This document shows positions 21,218 through 29,479 of a stretch of 64,000 bases of DNA, in pieces. Numbering within the stretch: the first letter of the stretch is position 1; every line of letters starts with the position of its first letter. The notes below the pieces were generated by a model. It did not search any database, was not told the DNA's origin, and was given only the letters and a program-made list of their open reading frames with translations. Origin of the DNA: Mesorhizobium carmichaelinearum (GTDB taxonomy: Bacteria; Pseudomonadota; Alphaproteobacteria; Rhizobiales; Rhizobiaceae); assembly GCF_900199455.1 (NCBI RefSeq), contig NZ_FZQR01000003.1, forward strand, positions 580,001 to 644,000, in the 5' to 3' direction. Both the position numbers and the translations under genes were made by a program.

Positions 21218-22126
21218 TTACGCAGGCTGCGGCTTCGCGACGGCCTGGCTCTGCGCCTTCGTGGTGACGAAGACGCCGCCGGTGATGATGACGGCGCCGG
21301 CCCAGGTCAGCAGCTGATAGTGCTCGCCAAGGAAGATCGTGCCGGCAAAGAGCCCGACCGCGGCGGCCACATAGCCGATCTGGCTGAGATAGACCGGGCC
21401 ACCGACCGCCTGCAGCCGGAAGAAGAAGGCGAACATCGCCGACGCGGATGCGACCTGCGCGACGACGACCAGCGGCACGGCGCCGAGCGGGGCGAAGGCC
21501 TTGACGCCGAACAAGGCAAGAATGCCGGCGAGCAACAGCGTTGCCGACGCCAGGTGGCTGCCGACGGCAAGCTCGATCGGCCCGGTACCTTCCGGCCAGT
21601 CGACGGTGCGGTAGATGTTGCCGGCGGCAAGACTGACCGGGATAAGTAGGCCGATCACCACCCAGAACAGATCGGCCGGCTGGCCGGCCTCGCCGCGCGT
21701 CACCGCCACCATGACGGCGCCGACGAAGCCGACGGCAATGCCGACAATGCCCAGCATGTTGGGGCGCCGGACACGCAGCAGGATCGAGAACACCAGCGTG
21801 ATGACGGGCGACAGCGTGAACATGATGCCGGTATAGCCGGCGCCCAGATGCGGTATGGCCGAGAACATCAAGAGATTGGGGACGGCATAGGACACGGCGG
21901 CCGTGACGAAGAAATAGCGCAGTTTGTGCGCGGTGGGCCGGATGTGCTGACCGCGTGCCAAGAGCACGCACAAAAGCACGCCGCCGGCGCCGAGCGAGAT
22001 GACGAAGGCCCAGACCATGGCCGGTACGCCGGCCGCCGTCGCGAGCTTGCCGAAGGGCAGCGTCAGCCCGAGCAGGCCGCCAGTGACGACCAGCAGGCCG
22101 AGCGCCGAATCCCAGAGAAATTTCAT
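21218..22126 (-). CDS. EamA/DMT family transporter
   Basis: Ten-helix drug/metabolite exporter of the inner membrane (302 aa), with two internally repeated EamA halves. The N-terminal half has hydrophobic blocks such as ALGLLVVTGGLLGLTLPFGK; the second half ends with GAVIITGGVFVTTKAQ. It is divergent from a MarR regulator with 117 bp between starts, including candidate operators, so it is probably controlled by that regulator. Substrate unknown. Confidence 0.87.
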   Translation of the reverse strand: MKFLWDSALGLLVVTGGLLGLTLPFGKLATAAGVPAMVWAFVISLGAGGVLLCVLLARGQHIRPTAHKLRYFFVTAAVSYAVPNLLMFSAIPHLGAGYTGIMFTLSPVITLVFSILLRVRRPNMLGIVGIAVGFVGAVMVAVTRGEAGQPADLFWVVIGLLIPVSLAAGNIYRTVDWPEGTGPIELAVGSHLASATLLLAGILALFGVKAFAPLGAVPLVVVAQVASASAMFAFFFRLQAVGGPVYLSQIGYVAAAVGLFAGTIFLGEHYQLLTWAGAVIITGGVFVTTKAQSQAVAKPQPA

Positions 22127-22184
22127 CGGATGGTCCCGTCACTCAATTGCGAAATTTGGCGCTTGCGGCGCTTGGCCGGTTCTG

Positions 22185-22227
22185 TATCTTGAGGTAAGAT
22201 AGTACAGAGATTCTTAACGTCAAGATA
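22185..22227. promoter_or_regulatory. Candidate MarR operator region
   Basis: The perfect inverted repeat TATCTT-GAGGT-AAGATA (22185-22201) is followed by a second site. The half-site TATCTTGA at 22185-22192 recurs inverted as TCAAGATA at 22220-22227, which also contains TCTTAACGTCAAGA. The region lies between the divergent EamA and MarR genes, close to the MarR start. Confidence 0.6.
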
Positions 22228-22243
22228 TTTAACGGTGAGACAG

Positions 22244-22729
22244 ATGGATCGCGCGGCGAAAGCGATCGAGCAGTGGAAACGGGAACGGCCGGATCTTGAT
22301 GTCTCGCCGATGGGCGTGCTCGGGCGGCTGAACGAAGCCTCGTCGCTGATCGCGCGTGACCGCCTCGCTCCGCTGTTTGCTCGATTCGGATTGCAGGCCG
22401 GCGAGTTCGACGTGCTGGCGACGCTGCGCCGCTCCGGAGCCCCCTACGCGCTGACGCCGACCGCTCTCTACGAAGCGACGATGGTGACGTCAGGCGCCAT
22501 GACCAACCGGCTCGACCGGCTGGAGAAGGCCGGATTGATCCTGCGCGGCCCGCACCCCAACGACCGGCGTGGCATTGTCGTGCAGCTTACCGAGAAAGGT
22601 CTGGCCTTGATCGATGAGGCTGTCACCGCGCACGTCGCCAACGAGCATGAGATTCTCGCGGGCCTGACGCCGGCGGAACGGGAAACGCTCTCGCGCTTGC
22701 TTGAGAAATTGATAGGTAGCGTGGGCTGA
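22244..22729 (+). CDS. MarR family transcriptional regulator
   Basis: Winged-helix dimeric repressor of about 161 aa. The DNA-recognition region is LTPTALYEATMVTSGAMTNR, followed by the wing RGPHPNDRRGIVVQLTEKG. The flanking helices form the dimer interface. ATG 22244 is preferred; a GTG at 22235 is in frame. It is divergent from an EamA exporter and has inverted repeats in front, so it probably represses that exporter and itself until a ligand binds. Confidence 0.9.
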   Translation: MDRAAKAIEQWKRERPDLDVSPMGVLGRLNEASSLIARDRLAPLFARFGLQAGEFDVLATLRRSGAPYALTPTALYEATMVTSGAMTNRLDRLEKAGLILRGPHPNDRRGIVVQLTEKGLALIDEAVTAHVANEHEILAGLTPAERETLSRLLEKLIGSVG

Positions 22730-22733
22730 TCGT

Positions 22734-23159
22734 TTAGTTCCGATCATCCGGGAACACCGGGATCGGCATGAAATCGACGCCGTCGTCCGCCAGGCCCTTG
22801 GCCTCCTCCAGCGTCGCCTCGCCATAGATGCCGCGCGCATCGGTTTCGCCGAAATGGATCTTGCGCGCTTCCTCGGCGAATTTGTCGCCGACATAGTCGG
22901 CATTCTCGCGCACCTTTTCGGCCATCGCCTTCAGTTGCGCCAGGGCCTGCTTCTGCGCCTCGCCCATGGCCAGCGCGATTGTTTCCTGCTTGCGAGCCGT
23001 GGAGACAGCCGGCGCCATCAGGGCCTTCTCTACCTTGTGCGAACCGCAGCTCGGGCAATCGACAAAGCCGCGCTTCTTCTGGGTGTCGAAATCGTCATTG
23101 CTGCGGAACCAGCCCTCGAACTCGTGCTCGTTTTCGCAGATCAGGGAAAAGCGGATCAA
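22734..23159 (-). CDS. DUF1178 family protein
   Basis: Small conserved alphaproteobacterial protein of unknown function. It has a zinc-ribbon-like N-terminus: MIRFSLICENEHEFEGWF, then CPSCGSHKVEKALMAP, a pattern of Cys pairs suggesting metal binding. It starts at TTG 23159, whose bases overlap the TGA of the upstream nitrilase gene (TTGA), and homologues begin at the same MIR. Last gene of the run comF-grxC-nitrilase-DUF1178. Confidence 0.87.
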   Translation of the reverse strand: MIRFSLICENEHEFEGWFRSNDDFDTQKKRGFVDCPSCGSHKVEKALMAPAVSTARKQETIALAMGEAQKQALAQLKAMAEKVRENADYVGDKFAEEARKIHFGETDARGIYGEATLEEAKGLADDGVDFMPIPVFPDDRN

Positions 23160-24025
23160 GAGGCTGCACCCCTAAGACGCGGCGCGTCCACTTCGCCGGC
23201 ATTGATGGTGAAATCCCGCGCATTCTTCAAATTGGGGATCTTCTTGCGCGCAGCAAGCGACTGCGCCGGATCGATCTCGGCGACGATCACCGCCGGCTCG
23301 TCATCCGCGGCTTCGGCGATGATCCGACCCCAGGGGTCGACGATCAGCGAATGCCCATAGGTTTCGCGGCCATCCTCATGCAGGCCGCCTTGTGCGGCGG
23401 CAACCACATAGGCGCCGTTCTCGATGGCACGCGCCCTCAGCAGCACATGCCAGTGGGCCTCGCCGGTCTGGCGGGTGAAGGCGGCGGGCACGGTCAAAAC
23501 ATCGGCGCCGGCCAGCGCCTCGGCACGGAACAGTTGCGGGAACCGCAGATCGTAACAGACCGCAAAGCCAAGCCTGGCGCCCGCAACCCCGGTCACGACG
23601 GCCTCGGTGCCCGGTTCGTAGGCGGCGGATTCGCGCCAGCTCTCGCCATTGTCGAGATCGACGTCGAACATGTGAATCTTGTCATAGGTGGCGAGCACAG
23701 CACCATCCGGGCCAAAAAGCAGCGCCCGGTTGGCGAGCTTGCCGTCGGCGCGCAGGATGGCGGTCGAGCCGATATGCAGGAAGACGCCGAGTTCGCGCGC
23801 CAATCTGCGCGCGGTCGCGACGATGACGTCCTTGTCCTCGGAGGTGAAGGAGGCTGCACGCGCTTCCTTGTCGCGGATCAGCGCCCCGGTCATTTCCGGC
23901 GTCTGGATGTAGGTCGCGCCCTGGCCGGCTGCCTCACGCACCAGCCGTTCGAGATCGACCGCATTGCGCTCGGGGCTTTCGCCTGAACGCATCTGGACCG
24001 CCGCAGCCTTGAAAACACCCATCAT
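23156..24025 (-). CDS. Carbon-nitrogen hydrolase (nitrilase superfamily, Nit1/Nit2-like)
   Basis: Cytoplasmic amidase of the nitrilase superfamily. The Glu-Lys-Cys triad is recognisable: E in QTPEMTGAL, K in TYDKIHMFDVDL, and Cys in GFAVCYDLRFPQLF. The CYDLRFPEL-type block is characteristic of the Nit branch, which clears deaminated glutathione or omega-amidates; the exact substrate is inferred. Start is ATG 24025 or the next codon, after GAGGGTGTG; the longer frame to 24127 overlaps grxC and is rejected. The stop overlaps the DUF1178 start. Confidence 0.9.
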   Translation of the reverse strand: MMGVFKAAAVQMRSGESPERNAVDLERLVREAAGQGATYIQTPEMTGALIRDKEARAASFTSEDKDVIVATARRLARELGVFLHIGSTAILRADGKLANRALLFGPDGAVLATYDKIHMFDVDLDNGESWRESAAYEPGTEAVVTGVAGARLGFAVCYDLRFPQLFRAEALAGADVLTVPAAFTRQTGEAHWHVLLRARAIENGAYVVAAAQGGLHEDGRETYGHSLIVDPWGRIIAEAADDEPAVIVAEIDPAQSLAARKKIPNLKNARDFTINAGEVDAPRLRGAAS

Positions 24026-24032
24026 CACACCC

Positions 24033-24302
24033 TCAAATCGTCGCGCCGTTGGCGAGCAGTCTGTCCAGGCGGCCTTCGGCCTCCAGCTCGTGGAGGTCAT
24101 CGCAGCCGCCGACATGCGTGTCGCCAATGAAAATCTGCGGAAAGGTCGTGCGGCCGTGAGCGCGCGAGATCATCTCCTGGCGCAGTTCCGGCGAAAACGA
24201 AGCGTCGTGCTCGGTAAAGGCGACGCCCTTGCGCTCCAGCAGCCGCTTGGCCGCCGTGCAGTAGCCGCACATCATGCGCGTATAGATCGTGACATCGACC
24301 AT
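24033..24302 (-). CDS. grxC: Glutaredoxin 3
   Basis: Glutathione-dependent thiol-disulfide oxidoreductase of 89 aa. VTIYTRMMCGYCTAAKRLLE carries the active CxxC, here CGYC instead of the classic CPYC. TFPQIFIGDTHVGGCDDL holds the cis-Pro and glutathione-binding GG. ATG 24302 is chosen because the family starts here. It lies 25 bp after comF and 7 bp before the nitrilase gene. Confidence 0.94.
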   Translation of the reverse strand: MVDVTIYTRMMCGYCTAAKRLLERKGVAFTEHDASFSPELRQEMISRAHGRTTFPQIFIGDTHVGGCDDLHELEAEGRLDRLLANGATI

Positions 24303-24327
24303 GATGAATTCCGCTTTCGTTGCCGAC

Positions 24328-25116
24328 TTATATAGTCGCGGACTCGTCCGCCCGAAAGTCCCCCGGCAACACACGCGCGAAGGTCAGCACATCGACGGCG
24401 GCCGCACCGCCCCTTTTCAGCGCCTTGGTGGCCGCGCGCACGGTGGCGCCCGTGGTGTAGACGTCGTCGATCAGAAGCACCCTGCGGCCGGCGATCTCGA
24501 TCTCCGCCTCGGCCGGCACGCGAAAGGCGGCCCGCACATTCTCCTCGCGCTCCTGCCGCTCCAGCCCGACCTGCTGGCGGGTGAGTTTCACGCGCCGCAT
24601 GGCGGAAGGCGCGAAAGACAGCCCGCTGAGCTCGCAAACCCCGCGCGCCAATTCCGCCGACTGATTGAACCGCCGCCTGAAAAAACGCCGCCAGTGCAGC
24701 GGTACCGGCACCACCACATCGGCCTCGGCGATGAGATCGGCGCCGGCGCGTACCATCCAGAGCGCCATCCAAGGTGCCAGATCGGTGCGATCCTGGTATT
24801 TCAGCCCTTGCACCATCTGGCGGGCGACGCCGGAATAGGCGACGGCCGCCCGCGCCCGCTCGAAAGGCGGCGGATCGGCGATCGCTTCGGCCGACAGAAA
24901 GCCCTCGCCCATATGGTGGGTGAACGGCGTGCCCATCACCGGACACCAGGGCCGTTCCAAGAGCCGCAGCTTCGGCCAGCAGGCGCCGCACAGCACACCG
25001 GGCTGCGAGACGTGCCGGCGGCAACCGGCGCAGACCGGCGGAAACAGGACCCGCGCAGGCCAGCCGAGAGCCGAGCGGGTGAGGTTCCTGATCCCGATGG
25101 ACTTGATCTTGGACAT
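24328..25116 (-). CDS. comF: ComF family phosphoribosyltransferase-like protein
   Basis: Protein of the ComF/GntX family. The N-terminal zinc-binding segment (CAGCRRH ... CGACW) precedes a type I phosphoribosyltransferase fold with the PRPP loop VLLIDDVYTTGATVRAATKA. In competent bacteria ComF helps DNA uptake; in rhizobia its role is unproven. Start ATG 25116 (MSKIKSIGIR) is chosen over an upstream frame start at 25182. It is divergent from the methyltransferase gene, 89 bp apart. Confidence 0.88.
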   Translation of the reverse strand: MSKIKSIGIRNLTRSALGWPARVLFPPVCAGCRRHVSQPGVLCGACWPKLRLLERPWCPVMGTPFTHHMGEGFLSAEAIADPPPFERARAAVAYSGVARQMVQGLKYQDRTDLAPWMALWMVRAGADLIAEADVVVPVPLHWRRFFRRRFNQSAELARGVCELSGLSFAPSAMRRVKLTRQQVGLERQEREENVRAAFRVPAEAEIEIAGRRVLLIDDVYTTGATVRAATKALKRGGAAAVDVLTFARVLPGDFRADESATI

Positions 25117-25205
25117 GGGATCGGCCACGTGGTTGGTCCTGCGCACCGTGTATACCAAGTATATCAGGGCGTGGACAAACAAGGATCCGCCCTTTGCACC
25201 CGATA

Positions 25206-26066
25206 ATGGATACCGATCTCTGGCTGGCGCACAAGCGGCGCGCGCTCACCCATCCGGTCGACGGTGCCGATTTCCTCATGAACCGCGCCGCCGAGGACCT
25301 TGCCGACCGACTAGGCGCCGTCGAGCGCCGGTTCGGCAAGGCAGCGGTGCTGTTTTGCCAGACGCCGGCCGCGGCCGACGTGCTCGCCGAGAGCGGCAAG
25401 GTAGCGGATATTGTCCGCGTCGAGACGGACGCGGTTTTCCTGATGGGTGCCGCCGGCCTGGTCGCACCGTTGGAAACCGTGCCGTTCGAGCCGGCAAGCC
25501 TCGATCTGGCGGTGTCGCTTCTGTCGCTGCAGGCGATGAACGATATTCCCGGCATGCTGATCCAGATCCGCCGTGCGCTGCGGCCGGACGGGCTTTTCCT
25601 TGGCGCCTTTGCCGGCGCCGGCACGCTCGGCGAACTGCGCGAAAGCCTGCTTGCGGCCGAGACCGAGCTCTACGGCGGAGCCAGCCCGCGCGTCGTCCCC
25701 TTCACCGACGTGCGCGATGCCGGTGCGCTGTTGCAGCGCGCCGGTCTCGCTTTGCCGGTCACCGACGTCGAGACAGTGACCGTGCGCTATGCCAATCTGT
25801 TTGCCCTGATGGCCGATCTGCGCGCCATGGGCGAAACCAGCGCGCTTGCCGATCGCAGCCGGCGGCCAGGCACGCGCCGGCTGTTTGCCCGTGCCGCGGA
25901 AATCTATGCCGAGCGGTTTTCCGACCCCGACGGCCGGATCCGGGCAAGCTTCTCGATGGTCTGGATGTCTGGCTGGGCGCCCGATGCATCGCAGCAGAAA
26001 CCGCTGAAGCCCGGTTCAGCCAAGGTCTCGCTGAAAGCTATACTGGAAGGTTCCGGCGAATCCTAA
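25206..26066 (+). CDS. Class I SAM methyltransferase-fold protein, NDUFAF5/BioC-like
   Basis: Resembles NDUFAF5, the complex I assembly factor that hydroxylates an Arg of the NuoB homologue in mitochondria, and is found widely in alphaproteobacteria. Features are the N-terminal RALTHPVDGADFLMNRAAED, a degenerate SAM site, SLDLAVSLLSLQAMNDIPGM, and LRPDGLFLGAFAGAGTLGEL. ATG 25206 is chosen; a TTG at 25194 is in frame. The role in complex I assembly is inferred. Its TAA shares a base with a palindromic repeat. Confidence 0.82.
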   Translation: MDTDLWLAHKRRALTHPVDGADFLMNRAAEDLADRLGAVERRFGKAAVLFCQTPAAADVLAESGKVADIVRVETDAVFLMGAAGLVAPLETVPFEPASLDLAVSLLSLQAMNDIPGMLIQIRRALRPDGLFLGAFAGAGTLGELRESLLAAETELYGGASPRVVPFTDVRDAGALLQRAGLALPVTDVETVTVRYANLFALMADLRAMGETSALADRSRRPGTRRLFARAAEIYAERFSDPDGRIRASFSMVWMSGWAPDASQQKPLKPGSAKVSLKAILEGSGES

Positions 26067-26113
26067 TGCATGTCGCCCAAACGTGACCTCGGTTTTGGGA
26101 AGACGACATGCAT
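26066..26113. repeat. Palindromic intergenic repeat, second arm type
   Basis: Outer arms ATGCATGTCG (26066-26075) and CGACATGCAT (26104-26113) enclose inner arms CCCAAA and TTTGGG, with a central ACGTGACCTCGG. The interior resembles the AAAAGTGTGAGCGGTTTT core of the repeats at 19621 and 58039, while the arms differ. It begins on the last base of the preceding gene's stop codon and may fold into a transcript end. Confidence 0.78.
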
Positions 26114-26148
26114 AAAAATAACGCTCTAGGCGGTCGTCGCGATTGCCA

Positions 26149-26346
26149 TCAAGGCGAAGCAAAGGCGTTCGCAAGCCTGCTGGTGTTGTCGCTGAACAGC
26201 CAGGTGATCTGGTTGAAGACCTGGCCGATGCCGCCGATGATGGTCAATGACAGCACACAGACGATCAGGGCGTATTCGACGGCAGTAGCGCCGGTCTCAT
26301 CCGTCAGAAAGCGCAGCAGCACTGTTTTCATCACCTCGATCCCCAT
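26149..26346 (-). CDS. Flp family type IVb pilin
   Basis: Small pilin subunit of Tad-type pili. The cleavage region and hydrophobic helix read DETGATAVEYALIVCVLSLT: a Glu at position 5 after the processed Gly-like site, then a 20-residue helix. ATG 26346 gives 65 aa; ATG 26331 (MKTVLLRFL) has a better ribosome site (CGAGGTG). No tad/cpa assembly genes are within this window, so export must use machinery encoded elsewhere. Confidence 0.88.
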   Translation of the reverse strand: MGIEVMKTVLLRFLTDETGATAVEYALIVCVLSLTIIGGIGQVFNQITWLFSDNTSRLANAFASP

Positions 26347-26441
26347 TACCAGGACCTTACCGCCGATCTGTTAAGAAAGGTTAACGGCAAAGGCTTAACA
26401 GGCGGTGAAACGGCCGCCCTTTCGCGGATATCTTAACCATG

Positions 26442-26759
26442 TCAGCAGTCACCGCTGGTCCTGCCGTCGGAGCCGATGATGCAGACCGAACCGGGCTGCG
26501 GCTGCAGCACGCTGCGGCGCACCGTATAGGTGCCGCGATGGCTGATCGAGCCGGTGGCCGTCATATCGAGACCGCCGGGAAAATCATCACGCGCCGATTG
26601 CGAGCGGGTCTGGCTGTCGAGGAAAGGGATTGCGATCAGCGCCAGCGCCACCGCAGCCGAGCCGAACAGCAGCGTGACGCGCAAGATACCCATGCCCGCA
26701 TCGGCGGCACGGAAGCTGCGGTCGGGCCGGATCGAATCCCAATCCCTATCCAGGCTCAT
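26442..26759 (-). CDS. Hypothetical single-span membrane protein
   Basis: A 105-residue protein I do not recognise. It has a basic/acidic N-terminus, one membrane helix (about 25-45, ILRVTLLFGSAAVALALIAI) and a short extracytoplasmic domain with two Cys (VCIIGSDGRTSGDC). GGGGAG lies 9 nt before ATG 26759. It reads in the same direction as the Flp pilin gene 95 bp downstream, so co-expression is possible. Confidence 0.7.
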   Translation of the reverse strand: MSLDRDWDSIRPDRSFRAADAGMGILRVTLLFGSAAVALALIAIPFLDSQTRSQSARDDFPGGLDMTATGSISHRGTYTVRRSVLQPQPGSVCIIGSDGRTSGDC

Positions 26760-26886
26760 CCTATCGCTCCCCAGCCAATTGGCGACGCGGCCGCGAGGAC
26801 ACGGCCATGCATCAATTTTTCATGATGAGATAAATCTTCCATTAACGCTGGCTGATATGAATCGTGGTCCGATCCGTCGCCGCCCC

Positions 26887-27309
26887 TCAGAGCAGGTCGA
26901 TGAGGAACGGGATCAGCGGCGCGTCGGCCGGCGGCATCGGATAGTCGCGCATCTGCTTGGGCCGCACCCATTTCAACGCCTGCCCTTCGCGGGGCTGGGC
27001 GATGCCGCGGAAGCGGCGGCAGACGAACAGCGGCATCAACAGATGGAAGTCGTCATAGGAGTGGCTGGCGAAGGTGAGCGGCGCCAGGCACGGGATCTCG
27101 GTCTCGATGCCGATCTCCTCATGCAGTTCGCGGATGATGCATTGCTCCGGCGTCTCGCCGGGCTCGACCTTGCCGCCGGGAAATTCCCACAGGCCGGCAA
27201 GCTGCTTGCCTTCAGGCCGCTGCGCCAAAAGCACGCGGCCGTCGGCGTCGACCAGCGCGCAGGCGGCGACCAGGAGCAGGCGCTTGCCGGTATTGGCCAG
27301 ATCATTCAT
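26887..27309 (-). CDS. mutT: 8-oxo-dGTP diphosphatase MutT (Nudix)
   Basis: Sanitises oxidised nucleotides. The Nudix box is complete: GGKVEPGETPEQCIIRELHE followed by EIG matches Gx5Ex7REUxEExGU. It is about 140 aa with the typical MutT ending of ADAPLIPFL. ATG 27309 overlaps the upstream GNAT gene's stop by 8 bp (ATGAATGA), so translation is coupled. A longer frame to 27387 runs inside the GNAT gene and is rejected. Confidence 0.93.
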   Translation of the reverse strand: MNDLANTGKRLLLVAACALVDADGRVLLAQRPEGKQLAGLWEFPGGKVEPGETPEQCIIRELHEEIGIETEIPCLAPLTFASHSYDDFHLLMPLFVCRRFRGIAQPREGQALKWVRPKQMRDYPMPPADAPLIPFLIDLL

Positions 27310-28054
27310 TCCCGGGCGGCCGGCGATAGTGGTAGCGATAGACTTCCTCGAAGCCGAGCGACCGATAGAGCGCCAGCGCCGGCACATTGCCGGCCTCGAC
27401 CTGCAGCCAGGCCTCCCGCGCGCCGCGCAGCCGCGCCCATTTCAGCGCCGACAGGATCAGGTTGCGGCCATGGCCCTTGTTGCGCGCCGATCTGTCGGTG
27501 GCGACCTCGAACAGGCCGGCGAGATCGCCGTCATGCACGCAGATCAGCGTCGCCAGCGGTTCGACCCCATCTTCGAGCGCGAACAGCCCGGCCTCGGGCT
27601 GGATGGCGCCGATGATCTCCGACAGGCCGGGCCGCAGCGAAACATCCGAGCCGCTAACCTTGATCGAGGCGCCGATGAAGCGGCTGATGTCCTTGAGCGG
27701 AATCTGGTCCATGGCGGCATCGAGTTGGGCATCGGCCAGCGGCAGCCGCATGACCAGCGATTCGTCGAACCGGCTCCAGCCTTCCTTGTCGAGATGGCTG
27801 GCCAGATCGGGACCCGACAGCGGTGACATGCGGAACGTCAACGGCCTGCCATAGGCATCGAAACGGCGGCTGGCCCGGCCGATGCGGTCGGCGATGTGCT
27901 GGATGTCGCCGGGATCGAGCGGATTGACCGAATTCAGCCGCTTAGCCGGATGGCCGGCAGTCAGCCGCACCACCCAGGTGCCGTCATAGTGGACAGCGGC
28001 CGCCGGCCAGGCGCGAAAGCCGGCCGCCTCGTAGCGGCGCACGATCGCGAGCAT
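27302..28054 (-). CDS. GNAT family N-acetyltransferase
   Basis: Two-lobed GNAT of about 250 aa. The C-terminal half has the acetyl-CoA site in DRSARNKGHGRNLILSAL followed by AWLQVEAGNVPALALYRSLG and FEEVYRYHYR, the usual motif A/B signature. ATG 28054 is chosen, 30 bp after argJ; the ribosome site is poor and an upstream TTG is possible. Sandwiched in argJ-GNAT-mutT. Substrate not known. Confidence 0.88.
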   Translation of the reverse strand: MLAIVRRYEAAGFRAWPAAAVHYDGTWVVRLTAGHPAKRLNSVNPLDPGDIQHIADRIGRASRRFDAYGRPLTFRMSPLSGPDLASHLDKEGWSRFDESLVMRLPLADAQLDAAMDQIPLKDISRFIGASIKVSGSDVSLRPGLSEIIGAIQPEAGLFALEDGVEPLATLICVHDGDLAGLFEVATDRSARNKGHGRNLILSALKWARLRGAREAWLQVEAGNVPALALYRSLGFEEVYRYHYRRPPGNE

Positions 28055-28083
28055 GCTTGCCGGATGCCTGGAAGCCAAAACCG

Positions 28084-29325
28084 TCAGCTCCGATAATCGC
28101 CGTTGATGGCGACATATTCCTTGGTGAGGTCGCAGGTCCACACCGTCGCCTTGCCGCGGCCAATGCCGATATCGGCGCGGATGCGGATATCGTCGCGTTT
28201 CATGTAGGCCGAGGTCTTTTCTTCCGAATAGGCCGGGTCGCGCTCGCCCTCATGTGCCAGCCTATTGTCGCCGAACCAGATCGACAGCCGGTCGCGATCG
28301 GCGGGCTCGCCGGCCTTGCCGACGGCCATGACGACGCGGCCCCAATTGGCGTCCTCGCCGGCGACCGCCGTCTTGACCAGCGGCGAATTGGCGATCGATA
28401 GCGCGATGCGCTTGGCCGAGCGGGCCGATTTCGCGCCCGTGACGGTGACTTCAACCTGCTTGCGGGCACCCTCGCCATCGCGCACCACTTGCAGCGCCAG
28501 CGACTTCAGCACCTTGCCGAGCGCCCGGCGGAACTGACCAAGGCGGGCATCTTTGGGATCGGTTATTTCCGGCGCGCCACGTTTCGCGGCCTTGCCGGTG
28601 GCGAAGATCAGCAGCGTGTCGCTGGTCGAGGTGTCGCTGTCGACAGTCACCGCGTTGAAGGTCTTTGCCGTGCCGCGCGACAACAGGTCCTGCAGCACAG
28701 GGGCGGCGATCGGCGCGTCGGTGGCGATGAAGGACAGCATCGTTGCCATGTCGGGGGCGATCATGCCGGCGCCCTTGGAGATGCCGTTGATGGTGACAGC
28801 GGTGTCCCCAAGCTTGACCGTCTGCGTCGCGACCTTCGGATAGGTGTCCGTGGTCATGATGGCCTTCGCCGCCTCGGTCCACAGGTCCGGCTTGCCGTCG
28901 CTGACCAGTCCCGCAAGCAGATGGCTGAACTTGGTTGTGTCGAGCGGCTCGCCGATGACACCGGTCGAAGCCAGGAAGACCTCACCCGCCGTGCAGCCGG
29001 CCGCCTTGGCCGCCGCCTCGCCGGTCATTGCGGTGGATTCGCGGCCTTTCTGGCCGGTGAAGGCATTGGCGTTGCCGGAATTGACGACCAGCACCCGCGC
29101 CTTGCCGGCACCAAGGTTCTGCCGGCAGAAATCGACCGGCGCCGAGGGGCATTTCGACTTGGTGAACACGCCGGCGACCGTGGTGCCGGCGTCGAACACC
29201 ATAGCCAGAAGATCGGTGCGGTTCTTGTACTTTATCCCCGCTTCGGCGGTGGCGATGCGCACCCCTTCGATTTCAGGCATCTTGGGGTATTTCTTCGGCG
29301 CGAGCGGCGAAATCGTCGTGGACAT
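28084..29325 (-). CDS. argJ: Bifunctional glutamate N-acetyltransferase / amino-acid acetyltransferase ArgJ
   Basis: Transfers acetyl from N-acetylornithine to glutamate and in bifunctional forms also makes N-acetylglutamate, in arginine synthesis. The precursor cleaves itself at the ATML motif ([20 protein letters not shown]), whose Thr becomes the N-terminal nucleophile. [13 protein letters not shown] and the C-terminal [16 protein letters not shown] are family hallmarks. At 413 aa from ATG 29325, with GAGGTCCCC upstream, the length is right; the frame extends further upstream without support. Divergent from the caspase-like gene. Confidence 0.96.
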   Translation of the reverse strand: MSTTISPLAPKKYPKMPEIEGVRIATAEAGIKYKNRTDLLAMVFDAGTTVAGVFTKSKCPSAPVDFCRQNLGAGKARVLVVNSGNANAFTGQKGRESTAMTGEAAAKAAGCTAGEVFLASTGVIGEPLDTTKFSHLLAGLVSDGKPDLWTEAAKAIMTTDTYPKVATQTVKLGDTAVTINGISKGAGMIAPDMATMLSFIATDAPIAAPVLQDLLSRGTAKTFNAVTVDSDTSTSDTLLIFATGKAAKRGAPEITDPKDARLGQFRRALGKVLKSLALQVVRDGEGARKQVEVTVTGAKSARSAKRIALSIANSPLVKTAVAGEDANWGRVVMAVGKAGEPADRDRLSIWFGDNRLAHEGERDPAYSEEKTSAYMKRDDIRIRADIGIGRGKATVWTCDLTKEYVAINGDYRS

Positions 29326-29479
29326 GGGGACCTCGGGCGGGAAAATCGCAAGGGAAGGCCGGTTTGCCCGATACGGCGCGCGGGCGCAAGGGCGTTTTCG
29401 CCGCGCCTGCCGAGGCGGCGAACCGCGCGGATTAAGCCTGCATTTCAAATCTGTTGGCATCGCCGGGGCCTGTGGCGCT

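Noticed and set aside
28844..29479. Long upstream extension of the caspase-like frame
   Set aside because: It runs antisense to argJ. The signal-like helix begins after 29480.
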